The notes: generated by a model not told the origin, from the sequence alone. Counted from the first letter of the stretch, positions 27,420-36,396 are shown. The stretch is DNA of 64,000 bases from Hymenobacter piscis (GCF_018760735.1 NZ_JAHHZN010000008.1:156448-220447); one strand, 5' to 3'. Numbers and translations are program-made.

Positions 27420-28676
27420 CTAGATGTCGTCCTGGCCCGGCAGGCCCAGCAGCGCCGCCGCCTGGCGCGCCACCGTTCGGACGCCTGCCACGGCCGAGCC
27501 GGTGATAGTGAGGTGGCCCATTTTGCGGCCGGCGCGGGCCTGCTGCTTGCCGTAGAGGTGCAGGTGCGCGCCCGGCAACGCCAGCACGGCGGTCCAGTCG
27601 GGCTCCTGCGGCTGGCCCTGGGTATCCAGCCACACGTCGCCGAGCAGGTTGAGCATGATGGCCGGGGAGTGCTGGCGGGGCGGCAGCAAGGGCAAGCCCG
27701 CCATCGTGTGCACCTGCAGGTCGAACTGCGAGGCGTCGCAGGCATCCAGGGTGTAGTGGCCGCTGTTGTGGGGGCGCGGGGCCATTTCGTTGACGATTAG
27801 CTGGCCTTGCTCACTGCCATCGGCCACCACAAAAAACTCCACGCACAGCACCCCCACGTAGCCGATGTGCCCGGCAATAGCCACAGCGGCGGCGCGGGCC
27901 TGATCGGCTAATGCCGGTGGCAAAGCCCCTTCGTAGGCGTGCGTCACGGCCAGAATACCGGCCACGTGCACGTTGCGCTGGGGCGCGAAGCTCACCACCT
28001 GCCCGTCCCAGCCGCGCGCCACCAGCACCGAGCACTCGGCCGTGAGTGGCAGCATCTTTTCCAGCACGCAGGCCACGCCGCCCAGCTCTGCCCAAGCGGC
28101 CGTCAGCTCCGCCGCGGTTTTCACCCGGATCTGGCCCTTGCCGTCGTAGCCCAGGCGCGCCGTTTTCAGGATGCCGGGCAGCAGGTCGGGCCGCTCGTTT
28201 TGCACGGCCTGCAACTGGGCTTGCGTCTCTAGTACGGCGTAAGGCGCGCACGTCACCCCCGACACGGCGGCGCAGGCCGCGAAGTGGGCTTTTTCCTCGA
28301 TGCGGTCCTGGGCAATGGCTACCGCAGCCGCGGCCGGGGCCACGGGACGGGCCTGGGCCAGGGTGTGCAGCACCGCGGCGGGCACGTTTTCAAACTCGGT
28401 GGTGATAGCCTGGCACAGGTCAGCCAACTGCACCAGCCCGGTCGGGTCGTCGTAGTTGGTCTGGATGTGGTGGTGGCTCACCAGCCCGGCCGGGCTTTGC
28501 GGGTCGGGTTCCAGCACGGCGGTGCGGTAGCCCAGGCGCTGAGCCGCGTGTACCAGCATACGGCCCAGCTGGCCGCCGCCCAGCACGCCCAGCGTGGCCG
28601 GCCGGCCGGCGGCGTCGGTGCTGCCGGGGAAAACGGGGGTCATGGTGGTCATATCAGGAGCCTCGCTCATACTCAT
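27420..28676 (-). CDS. purK: 5-(carboxyamino)imidazole ribonucleotide synthase
   Basis: Up to 418 residues; the start at 28676 overlaps the purE stop by four bases (ATGA), and other ATGs follow within 12 codons. ATP-grasp enzyme that carboxylates aminoimidazole ribonucleotide in purine synthesis. Seen: [54 protein letters not shown]. Product passes to PurE, encoded just upstream. Confidence 0.96.
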   Translation of the reverse strand: MSMSEAPDMTTMTPVFPGSTDAAGRPATLGVLGGGQLGRMLVHAAQRLGYRTAVLEPDPQSPAGLVSHHHIQTNYDDPTGLVQLADLCQAITTEFENVPAAVLHTLAQARPVAPAAAAVAIAQDRIEEKAHFAACAAVSGVTCAPYAVLETQAQLQAVQNERPDLLPGILKTARLGYDGKGQIRVKTAAELTAAWAELGGVACVLEKMLPLTAECSVLVARGWDGQVVSFAPQRNVHVAGILAVTHAYEGALPPALADQARAAAVAIAGHIGYVGVLCVEFFVVADGSEQGQLIVNEMAPRPHNSGHYTLDACDASQFDLQVHTMAGLPLLPPRQHSPAIMLNLLGDVWLDTQGQPQEPDWTAVLALPGAHLHLYGKQQARAGRKMGHLTITGSAVAGVRTVARQAAALLGLPGQDDI

Positions 28677-29191
28677 ACTGGCAGCTTCATGGCCCGGGCG
28701 GCTGCGGTCTGCTCGGCCCGGAAGGTGTGGAGTTGGGCAGCCAGGCGGGCATCGTGCAGGGCCAGCTGGCTCACGGCAAACAGCGCCGCGTTGGCGGCCC
28801 CGGCCTCGCCGATGGCAAACGTGGCAACGGGAATTCCCTTCGGCATCTGCACGATGCTGTGCAGCGAATCGACGCCCTGCAGGTGGCGGCTGGCCACGGG
28901 CACGCCCAGCACGGGCACGGTAGTTTTGGCGGCCAGCATGCCTGGCAGGTGGGCCGCGCCGCCCGCTCCGGCAATGATGGCCTGCAGGCCCCGCGGCCCG
29001 GCCTGCTCGGCGTAGGCAAACAGGTCGTCGGGCATGCGGTGGGCTGATACCACGCGGGCCTCGTGGGCTACGCCAAACTGCGTGAGGATCTGCACGGCGT
29101 GCTTCATGGTTTCCCAGTCGCTGCTGGAGCCCATCACCACACCCACCAGGGGCTGGTCGGCGGCGGGAGTATCGGAGGAAGGTGTATTCAT
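28673..29191 (-). CDS. purE: N5-carboxyaminoimidazole ribonucleotide mutase
   Basis: 172 residues. Class I PurE signature: [19 protein letters not shown] at residue 24, [37 protein letters not shown], and the C-terminal [12 protein letters not shown]. It moves the carboxyl group from N5 to C4. Forms a translationally coupled pair with purK. A family A repeat arm starts 13 bases upstream. Confidence 0.97.
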   Translation of the reverse strand: MNTPSSDTPAADQPLVGVVMGSSSDWETMKHAVQILTQFGVAHEARVVSAHRMPDDLFAYAEQAGPRGLQAIIAGAGGAAHLPGMLAAKTTVPVLGVPVASRHLQGVDSLHSIVQMPKGIPVATFAIGEAGAANAALFAVSQLALHDARLAAQLHTFRAEQTAAARAMKLPV

Positions 29192-29203
29192 TGAAGTTAT
29201 TTA

Positions 29204-29246
29204 GTCGTCATGCTGAGCGAAGTCGAAGCATCTCTACTGCTTCGTG
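29204..29246 (+). repeat. Family A arm, left border of the Imm50-like cassette
   Basis: GTCGTCATGCTGAGCGAAGT then CGAAGCATCTCTACTGCTTC. Inverted partner at 29695-29738. It ends six bases from the stop codon of the gene it borders. Confidence 0.88.
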
Positions 29247-29252
29247 GAGCGG

Positions 29253-29654
29253 TCAACGAAGTTCTTTTTGGTAGCCCGATATGTTGTCTACATGTATCCA
29301 AGTAGCCGTTGCTTGAAAAACGACTACTTGCGGCTGGGTAGTGAATGTTACCTGAAAGCGTTTCCCGTCGTGCATGATACTTAGGTCTCCAATGCCGCTT
29401 CCGCCAGGAATAGTGCACTGAATCAGTTCGGTTTGAATCAGGTTCAGGCTCAGTTGAACTGTGTTACAATTCCGCTGTACCCATTTGATCGGGGCGTCAG
29501 CAGGAAAATCCTTCAAATTGAAATGAAGCTTACACTGTAGGTCACCGCCGCAAACAATGGCTACCTCAGCCAGCTGTATCTGCTCCAAGGACGGAGGTTC
29601 AGTTGGGTAGATACTCGTTATGGTCTTGGGGTTCAAAACGTGCTCAATCCACAT
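29253..29654 (-). CDS. Imm50-like or unknown immunity-type protein in repeat-bounded cassette
   Basis: 133 residues from the ATG at 29654; the much longer open frame upstream is a shadow of pyrC. The pattern (MWIEHVLNPKTITSIYPTEP, then alternating beta strands with CKLHFNLKDFPADAPIKW and a C-terminal VVFQATATWIHVDNI) resembles the Imm50 family of polymorphic-toxin immunity proteins; the match is from memory. GC is about half, well below pyrC and purE. No toxin gene adjoins it, so it would be an orphan immunity gene. It is framed by inverted family A arms. Confidence 0.7.
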   Translation of the reverse strand: MWIEHVLNPKTITSIYPTEPPSLEQIQLAEVAIVCGGDLQCKLHFNLKDFPADAPIKWVQRNCNTVQLSLNLIQTELIQCTIPGGSGIGDLSIMHDGKRFQVTFTTQPQVVVFQATATWIHVDNISGYQKELR

Positions 29655-29694
29655 CAAGACAGTGCCTATTAGGTTCAGACTTTGCTGCCGTGCA

Positions 29695-29738
29695 CACGAA
29701 GCGGTAGAGATGCTTCGGCTGCGCTCAGCATGACGTTC
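29695..29738 (-). repeat. Family A arm, right border of the Imm50-like cassette
   Basis: CACGAAGCGGTAGAGATGCT then TCGGCTGCGCTCAGCATGAC; near-perfect inverted partner of 29204-29246. Confidence 0.88.
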
Positions 29739-29752
29739 TTTATTGCGATTAG

Positions 29753-31051
29753 CTAGCCGATGGCCACCGTGGCTTCCCGCTCCAGCAGGATTTCCGAACC
29801 CAGAATCACTACATCCACCCGGCCTTGCAGCGTCTGGTTGATGAAGGGCGTGTTCTGGGATTTGGACTTCATGAACTCCTTGGTGAAGGTGGTTTCGGCT
29901 TCGGTGTCGAACAGCAGGCACTCGGCCGGCTGGCCGACTTCGATGGTGGGCACCGGCAGGCCCATCAGGCGGCGGGGCTCGGCGGAGTAGCGCTTCACTA
30001 CCAAATCCCACCCGAATTTCTCGGGCCGCACGAAGAAGTGGTAGAGCGACACCAGCGCCGTTTCCAGGCCGGTGATGCCGTTGGGGGCACTGATGAAGTC
30101 CTGGGCTTTCTCGAAGGGCGTGTGCGGGGCGTGGTCGGTGGCAATGAGGTCGAATACACCTTCCTTGAGCCCTTCCAGCAGCGCGTCGCAGTCGGCCTGA
30201 GTGCGCAGCGGCGGGTTCATCTTGTAGTTGGTGTCGTAGTCGCCGATGTGCTCCTCGGTGAACAGCAAATGGTGCGGGGCCACCTCGGCCGTCACCTTCA
30301 CATCGCCGCGCGACTTCCACCACTTAATGGTTTCCATGCCCATTTTGCTGGACACGTGCTGGATGTGCACGTGCGCCCCTGCCGCCCGGGCCAGCCGGAT
30401 GTCGCGGTCGATGATGATTTCCTCGGCGCAGGCCGGCGAGCCTTTGATGCCCAGCCGGTAGCTCATCACGCCTTCGTTGAGGGCGCGCGGCCCGGCCAGC
30501 TCCGGCACTTCGCAGTGGCTGGCGAAGAACATCCCGAACTCGGTGGCATACTGCATGGCCCGCAGCAGCACGGCCGGGTCGCCGGTGGTGTCGCCGTCGT
30601 CGGTGAGCATCGTCACCCCAAGCAGGCGCATGCCGTCGATTTCAGCCAGCTCCTTGCCTTCGCGGTCCTTGGTGACGCAGCCGGAGGTGTACACCGGAAT
30701 CCGGGACTTGCGCTTGGCGCTTTCCAGCACCGTGGACACCACCGCCGCCGAGTCGATGGCCGGGCGGGTGTTGGGCATCATCACCACGCCGGTCACGCCG
30801 CCGTTGATGGCCGCCTCGCTGCCCGTGGTGATGGTTTCCTTGTTCTCGAAGCCCGGGGCGCGGAAATGGACGTGGGCATCAAACATGGCCGGCATCAGAA
30901 TGCGGCCGCGGGCGTCGATGACGCGGGCACCCTCCGGCACAGCCAGACCAGGACCGATTTGCTGGATAATTCCGTCGACAATCAGCACATCACCCTCAAC
31001 AAGCACGGGGGAGTTTTCGGAAGCAATGCGGGTGTTTTGGAGCAGAATCAT
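29753..31051 (-). CDS. pyrC: Dihydroorotase
   Basis: 432 residues from the ATG at 31051 (nine codons inside the longest frame), which gives the family N-terminus MILLQNTRIASEN. Type I amidohydrolase: the metal-binding MFDAHVHFRAPGFENKE, the lysine-region GVTGVVMMPNTRPAIDS, and FDLIATDHAPHTPFEK with the catalytic Asp. It closes carbamoyl aspartate to dihydroorotate, the step after PyrB, encoded 78 bases upstream. Confidence 0.96.
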   Translation of the reverse strand: MILLQNTRIASENSPVLVEGDVLIVDGIIQQIGPGLAVPEGARVIDARGRILMPAMFDAHVHFRAPGFENKETITTGSEAAINGGVTGVVMMPNTRPAIDSAAVVSTVLESAKRKSRIPVYTSGCVTKDREGKELAEIDGMRLLGVTMLTDDGDTTGDPAVLLRAMQYATEFGMFFASHCEVPELAGPRALNEGVMSYRLGIKGSPACAEEIIIDRDIRLARAAGAHVHIQHVSSKMGMETIKWWKSRGDVKVTAEVAPHHLLFTEEHIGDYDTNYKMNPPLRTQADCDALLEGLKEGVFDLIATDHAPHTPFEKAQDFISAPNGITGLETALVSLYHFFVRPEKFGWDLVVKRYSAEPRRLMGLPVPTIEVGQPAECLLFDTEAETTFTKEFMKSKSQNTPFINQTLQGRVDVVILGSEILLEREATVAIG

Positions 31052-31129
31052 GGGAAGATAAGGGCTGTTAGCGGGCAAGATGGGGGAATAGAAATGCGGT
31101 TGGCAGGAGATGAAAAAAGCGGGCGGCGC

Positions 31130-32113
31130 TCAGGGCATTACCAGCGCCGGGGCAGCCCCGGACCGGGTGGCGTACGCCGGCTCGGGCTTAGGCAGGTCGC
31201 CACCGGGCGTGAGCCAGTCGAGCACGGCCATGCGCACGGCAATGCCGTTTTCTGCCTGGTTGTTGATGAGGCTGCGCTCATAGTCCATCACGGCGTCGCA
31301 GAGCTCCACGCCCCGGTTGACGGGGCCGGGGTGCATGATGTAGAGGCCCCGCTGGCGGATGTCCTCCAGGCGGGTGTTGGTGATGCCGTAGATGCGGTGG
31401 TACTCGCGCAGAGTCGGGAAAAACTGCACGTCCTGGCGCTCCATCTGCACCCGCAGCAGGTACACGAAATCGGGGCCCCAGGCCATGGCCTCGTCGTAGT
31501 TGGTGAAGCGGCGAATGGAGGCCGGGCCGAACCTGGGCACCAGGGAGCCCGGCCCGAGGTAGGCCACTTCCACGCCCAGCTTCTGCAGCAGCGTGCTGGT
31601 GGAGCGCGCCACCCGCGAGTGCAGAATGTCGCCGATGATGAGCACCCGCTTGCCCCGGGGGTCAGCAAATTTCTCCTTGATCGTAAAGGCATCCAGCAAC
31701 GCCTGCGTGGGGTGCTCGTGTGCCCCGTCGCCGGCGTTGATAACCGACGCCTTGGTGAGCCGCGCAATCATGCCTGGCAGGCCCGACCGGCTGTGCCGCA
31801 CCACGATGTAATCGGTGCGCATCGCCTGGAGCGTCTCAATCGTCTCGCGCACCGATTCACCCTTGGTGATGGAGGAATGGGCCACGTTGAAGTTGGTGAC
31901 TTCGGCCGAGAGGCGCTTGGCAGCCACCTCGAAGGAAGAGTGCGTGCGGGTGCTGGGTTCGTAGAACAGCATCAGCACCGACTTACCTTCCAAGACGGGC
32001 ACCTTTTTCCCGGAGCTGATGAGCAGCTGCTTGAAGGCAGTGGACTGGTCGAGCAAAAGCTCAATTTCCTCACGCTGCAGGGAGGCGATGTCGAGCAAAT
32101 CTTTACGGGCCAT
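31130..32113 (-). CDS. pyrB: Aspartate carbamoyltransferase catalytic subunit
   Basis: 327 residues. Uses carbamoyl phosphate and aspartate for pyrimidine synthesis. Seen: the carbamoyl phosphate loop YEPSTRTHSSFEVAAKRL near residue 51, VVRHSRSGLPGMIA, GAHEHPTQALLDAFTI near residue 145, and MHPGPVNRGVEL. No pyrI regulatory subunit adjoins it. The leader carries a hairpin-U7 terminator within a short reading frame, suggesting attenuation. Confidence 0.97.
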   Translation of the reverse strand: MARKDLLDIASLQREEIELLLDQSTAFKQLLISSGKKVPVLEGKSVLMLFYEPSTRTHSSFEVAAKRLSAEVTNFNVAHSSITKGESVRETIETLQAMRTDYIVVRHSRSGLPGMIARLTKASVINAGDGAHEHPTQALLDAFTIKEKFADPRGKRVLIIGDILHSRVARSTSTLLQKLGVEVAYLGPGSLVPRFGPASIRRFTNYDEAMAWGPDFVYLLRVQMERQDVQFFPTLREYHRIYGITNTRLEDIRQRGLYIMHPGPVNRGVELCDAVMDYERSLINNQAENGIAVRMAVLDWLTPGGDLPKPEPAYATRSGAAPALVMP

Positions 32114-32138
32114 ACGGGTAGGAAGAAAAAGTGAACTG

Positions 32139-32342
32139 CTAGAGGAAAGCCGACGAACTCAATGGGCATAAAAAAACCGTTTCGGAATCCGAAACGGTGG
32201 CGGGGCAATACCCAGAAAAAACAACGAAAGCGACAGAAGGAAAATCAGGAAAACCAATGGTATCGAAGACCTTGCGGTCCACTCGCGGTTCCTGGTTGAG
32301 CAAGGTTCCGCGCTTCATCAACAAGTTGTGTGCTTGAAGCAT
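32139..32342 (-). CDS. Putative leader peptide of the pyrBC transcript
   Basis: Up to 67 codons from the ATG at 32342; an internal ATG at 32318 begins MKRGTLLNQEPRVDRKV. The frame runs through a U-rich stretch, across the terminator hairpin at 32170-32198, and stops 25 bases before pyrB. That is the layout of the E. coli pyrBI leader peptide, whose translation couples ribosome and polymerase to sense UTP. The peptide has no recognisable fold. It may instead be a chance frame. Confidence 0.4.
   Translation of the reverse strand: MLQAHNLLMKRGTLLNQEPRVDRKVFDTIGFPDFPSVAFVVFSGYCPATVSDSETVFLCPLSSSAFL
32170..32198 (-). promoter_or_regulatory. Transcription attenuator upstream of pyrB
   Basis: On the minus strand a perfect 10-base stem ACCGTTTCGG/CCGAAACGGT with an ATT loop runs directly into seven U. 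It is 57 bases before the pyrB start and downstream of the promoter at 32347-32376. A U-rich run (32210-32255) precedes it, where low UTP would slow RNA polymerase. Confidence 0.65.
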
Positions 32343-32346
32343 GGTG

Positions 32347-32376
32347 CAAAGCTACGGTATTGTACCGTTCGGCAAC
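32347..32376 (-). promoter_or_regulatory. Promoter of the pyrBC transcript
   Basis: Minus strand: GTTG (32376-32373), 18 bases, TAGCTTTG (32354-32347). The -7 box is a perfect match to TAnnTTTG; spacing is one base short of the usual range. Transcription should begin near 32340, at or next to the leader ATG. Confidence 0.6.
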
Positions 32377-32661
32377 ATACCGGCGGGGCTATTTTTTTCG
32401 CCCTGCGCCTCTCTCTTGTCCGGTTATCCTGTCTGGCTGAATGCGGTGTTTTTTCTGCGGTATAGCCTCCGCCGGCGTTTCGGTACTCCGGCAGCCGCGC
32501 CAATCGGCACGGCCCTCCGGGGTAGTCCACCTAGCAGGGTACTTGTTCTGTCGTGTGCCTCACCTCCTAGTCTGCTCTCCTGCAAAGTGCGGAGCCAGCG
32601 TTTCGCTTTTGAGACTGGTGGTCAGTGGGAAAGCAAAGCTAAAGAGCTTTCAGAGCCGTGC
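32377..32661. other. Intergenic stretch between pyr promoter and repeat
   Basis: I see no gene, RNA or clear control site here. Several short open frames on both strands have no protein character. Confidence 0.5.
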
Positions 32662-32755
32662 AGAGACGCAATATCTTGCGTCTCGTCGCTGAACGACCGG
32701 AGCCGCGCTTACTGAACAACATCAGCAACGACGAGACGCAAGATATTGCGTCTCT
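32662..32755. repeat. Family C inverted repeat (GAGACGCAATATCTTGCGTC)
   Basis: AGAGACGCAATATCTTGCGT (from 32662) and ACGCAAGATATTGCGTCTCT (to 32755) are 27-base inverted arms that are each themselves palindromic. It lies just after the argD stop. Confidence 0.85.
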
Positions 32756-32763
32756 CCCCCCTT

Positions 32764-33927
32764 CTAATCTAGGGCCGAGGCTTGCTGAATGGCTTCTACT
32801 GATTTCGCCGTCAGCGCGTACAGCGCCTGCAAGAACCGGTCTACCTCGGCTTTGGTAATATTCAGCGGCGGCAGCAGGCGCAGCACCGTGGGGTCGGAGG
32901 CGTTGCCCACGAAGATGTGGTGCTCCGCGAGCAGCTGGTCGCGCAGGTCCTTGATGGGGAAGTCGTACTTGATGCCCACCATCAGGCCCCGGCCCCGGAT
33001 TTCCTCGGCCCCGGCGTGGGCCAGCAGCTCCGTGCGCAGGTAGTTGCCCAACTCGGCGGCGTGCTGCACCAGGTTTTCCTGCTCAATAACTTCCAGCACG
33101 GCCAGCGCGGCGGCGCAGGCCAAGTGGTTGCCGCCGAAGGTGGTGCCCAGCAGGCCGTAGGACGCTTTCAGCTCGGGCGCAATCAGGATGCCACCGATGG
33201 GGAAGCCGTTGCCCATGCCCTTGGCCACCGAAATAACATCGGGCCGGATGCCGGCGTGCTGGTGGGCGAAGAACTTGCCGCTGCGGCCGTAGCCGCTCTG
33301 CACCTCATCGGCAATGAGCAATGCGCCGTATTGCTTGCACAGCGCCGCCAGCCCCTGCAGGAACTCATCCGAAGGCATGATGATGCCGCCCACGCCTTGG
33401 ATGGGCTCGATGATGACCCCGCACACGTCGCCGCCCTGTAGCACCTGCTCTACTGCCGCCAGATCGTACTCCAGGAAGCTGATGTGGTGGTCGGCGTTGA
33501 AAGGTGCCACGATTTTGGCGTTATCCGTAGCGGCTACCGCGCCCGAGGTGCGGCCGTGGAACGCGCCCTTGAAGGCTATGACGCGCTTTTTGCCGGTGTG
33601 GAAGGAAGCCAGCTTCAGCGCATTCTCGTTGGCCTCGGCCCCGGAGTTGCACAGAAACAGCGTGTAGTCCTCGTAGCCCGACACTTGGCCCAGCTTCTCG
33701 GCCAGCTCCCGCTGAATCGGAATCTGCACCGAGTTGGAGTAGAAGCCCAGGTTCTGCAGCTGCCCGGTGAGGCGCTGCACGTAGTGCGGGTGGCTGTGGC
33801 CGATGCTGATAACGGCGTGCCCGCCGTAAAAATCCAGATACTCCTGGCCCTTGTCGTCCCAGAGTTTCGCCCCCAGCGCCTTCACTGGCGTGATGTTGAC
33901 GAGCGGATACACATTGAAAAGCTCCAT
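32764..33927 (-). CDS. argD: N-acylornithine aminotransferase
   Basis: 387 residues, class III PLP aminotransferase. It converts N-acyl-glutamate semialdehyde to N-acyl-ornithine. Seen: LDFYGGHAVISIGHSHP, LFLCNSGAEANENALKLA, the PLP-phosphate region GAFHGRTSGAVAATDN, IIEPIQGVGGI, LLIADEVQSGYGRSGKFFA and the PLP lysine in ISVAKGMGNGFPIGG. Third gene of the arg series; substrate passes on to ArgF'. Confidence 0.95.
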   Translation of the reverse strand: MELFNVYPLVNITPVKALGAKLWDDKGQEYLDFYGGHAVISIGHSHPHYVQRLTGQLQNLGFYSNSVQIPIQRELAEKLGQVSGYEDYTLFLCNSGAEANENALKLASFHTGKKRVIAFKGAFHGRTSGAVAATDNAKIVAPFNADHHISFLEYDLAAVEQVLQGGDVCGVIIEPIQGVGGIIMPSDEFLQGLAALCKQYGALLIADEVQSGYGRSGKFFAHQHAGIRPDVISVAKGMGNGFPIGGILIAPELKASYGLLGTTFGGNHLACAAALAVLEVIEQENLVQHAAELGNYLRTELLAHAGAEEIRGRGLMVGIKYDFPIKDLRDQLLAEHHIFVGNASDPTVLRLLPPLNITKAEVDRFLQALYALTAKSVEAIQQASALD

Positions 33928-33982
33928 GATATAGATGTAAGAGCTGAGAGGTTAGAACTTAGAAACGTACGGCAGAACTCGA

Positions 33983-34093
33983 AGCTGAACGTCATTCCGA
34001 GCTTGCCTAGGAATCTCGCGTGCTGATGTTGTAATGGTATTCCGGACGTCAGCACGCGAGATTCCTCGGCAAGCTCGGAATGACGTTCAGCTT
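33983..34093. repeat. Family A hairpin between argD and argC
   Basis: Arms AGCTGAACGTCATTCCGAGC and GCTCGGAATGACGTTCAGCT, with inner CTCGCGTGCTGA/TCAGCACGCGAG. The right arm ends on the argC stop codon (34092-34094). Confidence 0.9.
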
Positions 34094-35219
34094 AAAACAG
34101 TCCGGCCTTCAATCCCAGTCCCGTCGTTTCGGGCAGGCCGAAGATGAGGTTCATGTTCTGCACGGCCTGGCCGGAAGCGCCTTTCACCAGGTTGTCGATA
34201 ACGGAGGTGATGAGCAGCTGCTTGCCGAGTTTCTGCACGTGCAGCAGGCACTTGTTGGTGTTGACTACCTGCTTCAGATGCACTTCCGTGTCCGACACCG
34301 TGGTGAACGGGGCGTCCTGGTAGAACTGCTGGTACAGCGCGCGAGCCTCGTCCTGGGTCAGATCCGACGGCGTGTAGACGCTGGCGAAGATGCCCCGGGT
34401 GAAGTTGCCGCGGTACGGGATGAAGTGGATGTCCACGTCCAGCTCGTGCTGCAGCTGCGCCAGGCTCTCCCCTATCTCGCCCAAATGCTGGTGCGTGAAG
34501 GGCTTGTAGATGGACACGTTGTTGGTGCGCCACGAGAAATGCACGGTTTCCGAGAGGCCCTGCCCCGCGCCCGTGCTGCCCGTAATGGCCGATACGTGCA
34601 CGTCGTCCTGGAGCTTGCCGGCCTGAGCCAGCGGCAGCAGTGCCAGCTGAATGGCCGTGGCAAAGCAACCGGGGTTGGCAATGCTCTGGGCCTGCTGAAT
34701 TTGGTTCTTGTTCAGCTCCGGCAACCCGTACACAAACTCTCGGCCTTCAAACTCGGCGTCGGCTTCTAGGCGGAAGTCGTTGCTCAGGTCGATGATGTGG
34801 GTGGTTTCGGGCAGCGGCTGCTGGGTCAGCCAGGCCTTGGAGTTGCCGTGGCCCAGGCACAGAAACACCACGTCCTCGTCGCCCTGCAGCGCGGCCGCGA
34901 AACGCAGTTCCGTTTCGCCCACCAGGTCGTCGTGCACCTGATGGATGGGGTTGCCAGCGTTGGAGGAACTCACGATGCCGCCCAGCTCCACAAACTCGTG
35001 GTGCAGCAGAATCCGCAGCAGCTCCCCCGCCGTGTAGCCGGCCCCGCCGACGATACCAGCCTTAATCCGGCCGCAGGTCGCCTCACCCCCTAGCCCCCTC
35101 TCCGGTAGAGAGGGGGGACTAGTTTCTAGCTTTTTAGAGCTAGCAGCTGGCTCCCCCTTCTCTACCGGAGAAGGGGGCTGGGGGGATGAGGCATTCGTTG
35201 AGTTAGATGAGTTATTCAT
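34092..35219 (-). CDS. argC: N-acyl-gamma-glutamyl-phosphate reductase with repeat-encoded N-terminal extension
   Basis: 375 residues from the ATG at 35219, which overlaps the argG stop (AATGAATAA) and so looks coupled; an earlier ATG at 35231 is possible. Family homology begins only at GIVGGAGYTAGELLRILLHH, near residue 54. The catalytic Cys is in IANPGCFATAIQL and the His region in the later HFIPYRGNF. The first 50 or so residues include about 37 (QPPSPVEKGEPAASSKKLET and on) encoded by a family B palindrome. No internal ATG lies between, so the extension is probably translated. Confidence 0.9.
   Translation of the reverse strand: MNNSSNSTNASSPQPPSPVEKGEPAASSKKLETSPPSLPERGLGGEATCGRIKAGIVGGAGYTAGELLRILLHHEFVELGGIVSSSNAGNPIHQVHDDLVGETELRFAAALQGDEDVVFLCLGHGNSKAWLTQQPLPETTHIIDLSNDFRLEADAEFEGREFVYGLPELNKNQIQQAQSIANPGCFATAIQLALLPLAQAGKLQDDVHVSAITGSTGAGQGLSETVHFSWRTNNVSIYKPFTHQHLGEIGESLAQLQHELDVDIHFIPYRGNFTRGIFASVYTPSDLTQDEARALYQQFYQDAPFTTVSDTEVHLKQVVNTNKCLLHVQKLGKQLLITSVIDNLVKGASGQAVQNMNLIFGLPETTGLGLKAGLF
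35081..35191. repeat. Family B palindrome inside the argC reading frame
   Basis: CCTCACCCCCTAGCCCCCTC (from 35081) with TCTCCGGTAGAGAGGGGGG, then ACTAGTTTCTAG, is mirrored by CTCCCCCTTCTCTACCGG and AGGGGGCTGGGGGGATGAGG. It is read in frame as Pro/Ser/Glu/Gly-rich sequence of ArgC. Confidence 0.85.
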
Positions 35220-36396
35220 TGAACGAGCCATGAATCCGCAGCTGGTTGCTGAAGATTTTGATGAAGCCTTTCGCGTCGCGCGAGTCCCAGGCGTTGTTTT
35301 CCTCGCCGTAGGTGGCCACCTTCGACTGCATCATATCAAAGGGCGACTCCACGCCCAGCAGCTCAAACTGGTAGGGCTTCAGCGTTACGTACACCGTGCC
35401 CGACACCCGCTCCTGCGACGACTCTAGGAAGGCCTCCATGTCGCGCATCACCGGGTCGAGGTACTGCGCTTCGTGCAGCAGCGTGCCGTACCAGTTGGCG
35501 ATGTAGTCCTTGTGCAGCAGTTGCCAGCGGCTGGAAGTGTGCTTTTCCAGCAGGTGGTGGCCTTTGATGAGAATCAGTGGTGCGGGGGCCTCGAAGCCCA
35601 CGCGGCCCTTGATACCCAGAATCGTGTCGCCCACGTGAGTGTCGCGGCCGATGGCATACTGGCCGGCCAGTTCGTTGAGGGCCACAATCAGGTCCACCGG
35701 CTTCATGGTTTCGCCGTTCAGGGCTACCGGCTCACCTTTCTCGAAGGTGATGCTGATTTCCTGCGGCTCGTGCTTGCTCAGCTGCGTCGGCCAGGCCGAC
35801 TCGGGCAGGCCCTGGCGCGAGGTCAGGGTTTCCACGCCGCCCACGCTGGTGCCCCAGATGCCTTTGTTGATGGAGTACCGGGCTTTTTCCCAGCTCATCT
35901 CCACGCCATTCTGCTGCAGATATTCGATTTCCTGCTGGCGTGAGAGGCCCAGGTCGCGGATGGGCGTGATGATTTCGGTGTTAGGCGAAATCACCGAGAA
36001 GGCCACGTCGAAACGTACCTGGTCGTTGCCGGCGCCGGTGCTGCCGTGGGCAATGTAGTCGGCCTTGTTCTCCCGGGCATACTCGGCCAGCGCCAGGCTC
36101 TGGAACATGCGCTCGGCGCTCACGCTCAGCGGGTAGGTATCGTTTTTGAGCACGTTGCCGGCCAGCAGGTAGCGCAGGCACTGCTGGTAGAACCGCTCAG
36201 TCACGTCAATCACCTCGTGGCGGGTGGAGCCCATTTCGTAGGCGCGCTGCTCGATGCCGGCCAACTCCTCCTGGGAGAACCCGCCCGAGTTGACAATCAC
36301 CGTGTGGACTTCCAGACCCAGCTCGCGGGTCAGGTACACCACGCAATAGGACGTATCCAAGCCGCCGCTATAGGCGAGAACTACCTTTTTTTTCAT
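35212..36396 (-). CDS. argG: Argininosuccinate synthase
   Basis: 394 residues. Joins citrulline and aspartate using ATP. The PP-loop motif VVLAYSGGLDTSYCVVYL is at residue 5; AHGSTGAGNDQVRFD and YAIGRDTHVGDTILGIKGRVG are typical. In this pathway citrulline arrives after removal of the N-acyl group by the ArgE-like enzyme at 38592. Followed immediately by argC. Confidence 0.97.
   Translation of the reverse strand: MKKKVVLAYSGGLDTSYCVVYLTRELGLEVHTVIVNSGGFSQEELAGIEQRAYEMGSTRHEVIDVTERFYQQCLRYLLAGNVLKNDTYPLSVSAERMFQSLALAEYARENKADYIAHGSTGAGNDQVRFDVAFSVISPNTEIITPIRDLGLSRQQEIEYLQQNGVEMSWEKARYSINKGIWGTSVGGVETLTSRQGLPESAWPTQLSKHEPQEISITFEKGEPVALNGETMKPVDLIVALNELAGQYAIGRDTHVGDTILGIKGRVGFEAPAPLILIKGHHLLEKHTSSRWQLLHKDYIANWYGTLLHEAQYLDPVMRDMEAFLESSQERVSGTVYVTLKPYQFELLGVESPFDMMQSKVATYGEENNAWDSRDAKGFIKIFSNQLRIHGSFNE

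Noticed and set aside
29655..30323. Long upstream extension of the Imm50-like frame (356 codons in all)
   Set aside because: The upstream part is antisense-type shadow of pyrC in another frame and crosses the repeat arm.
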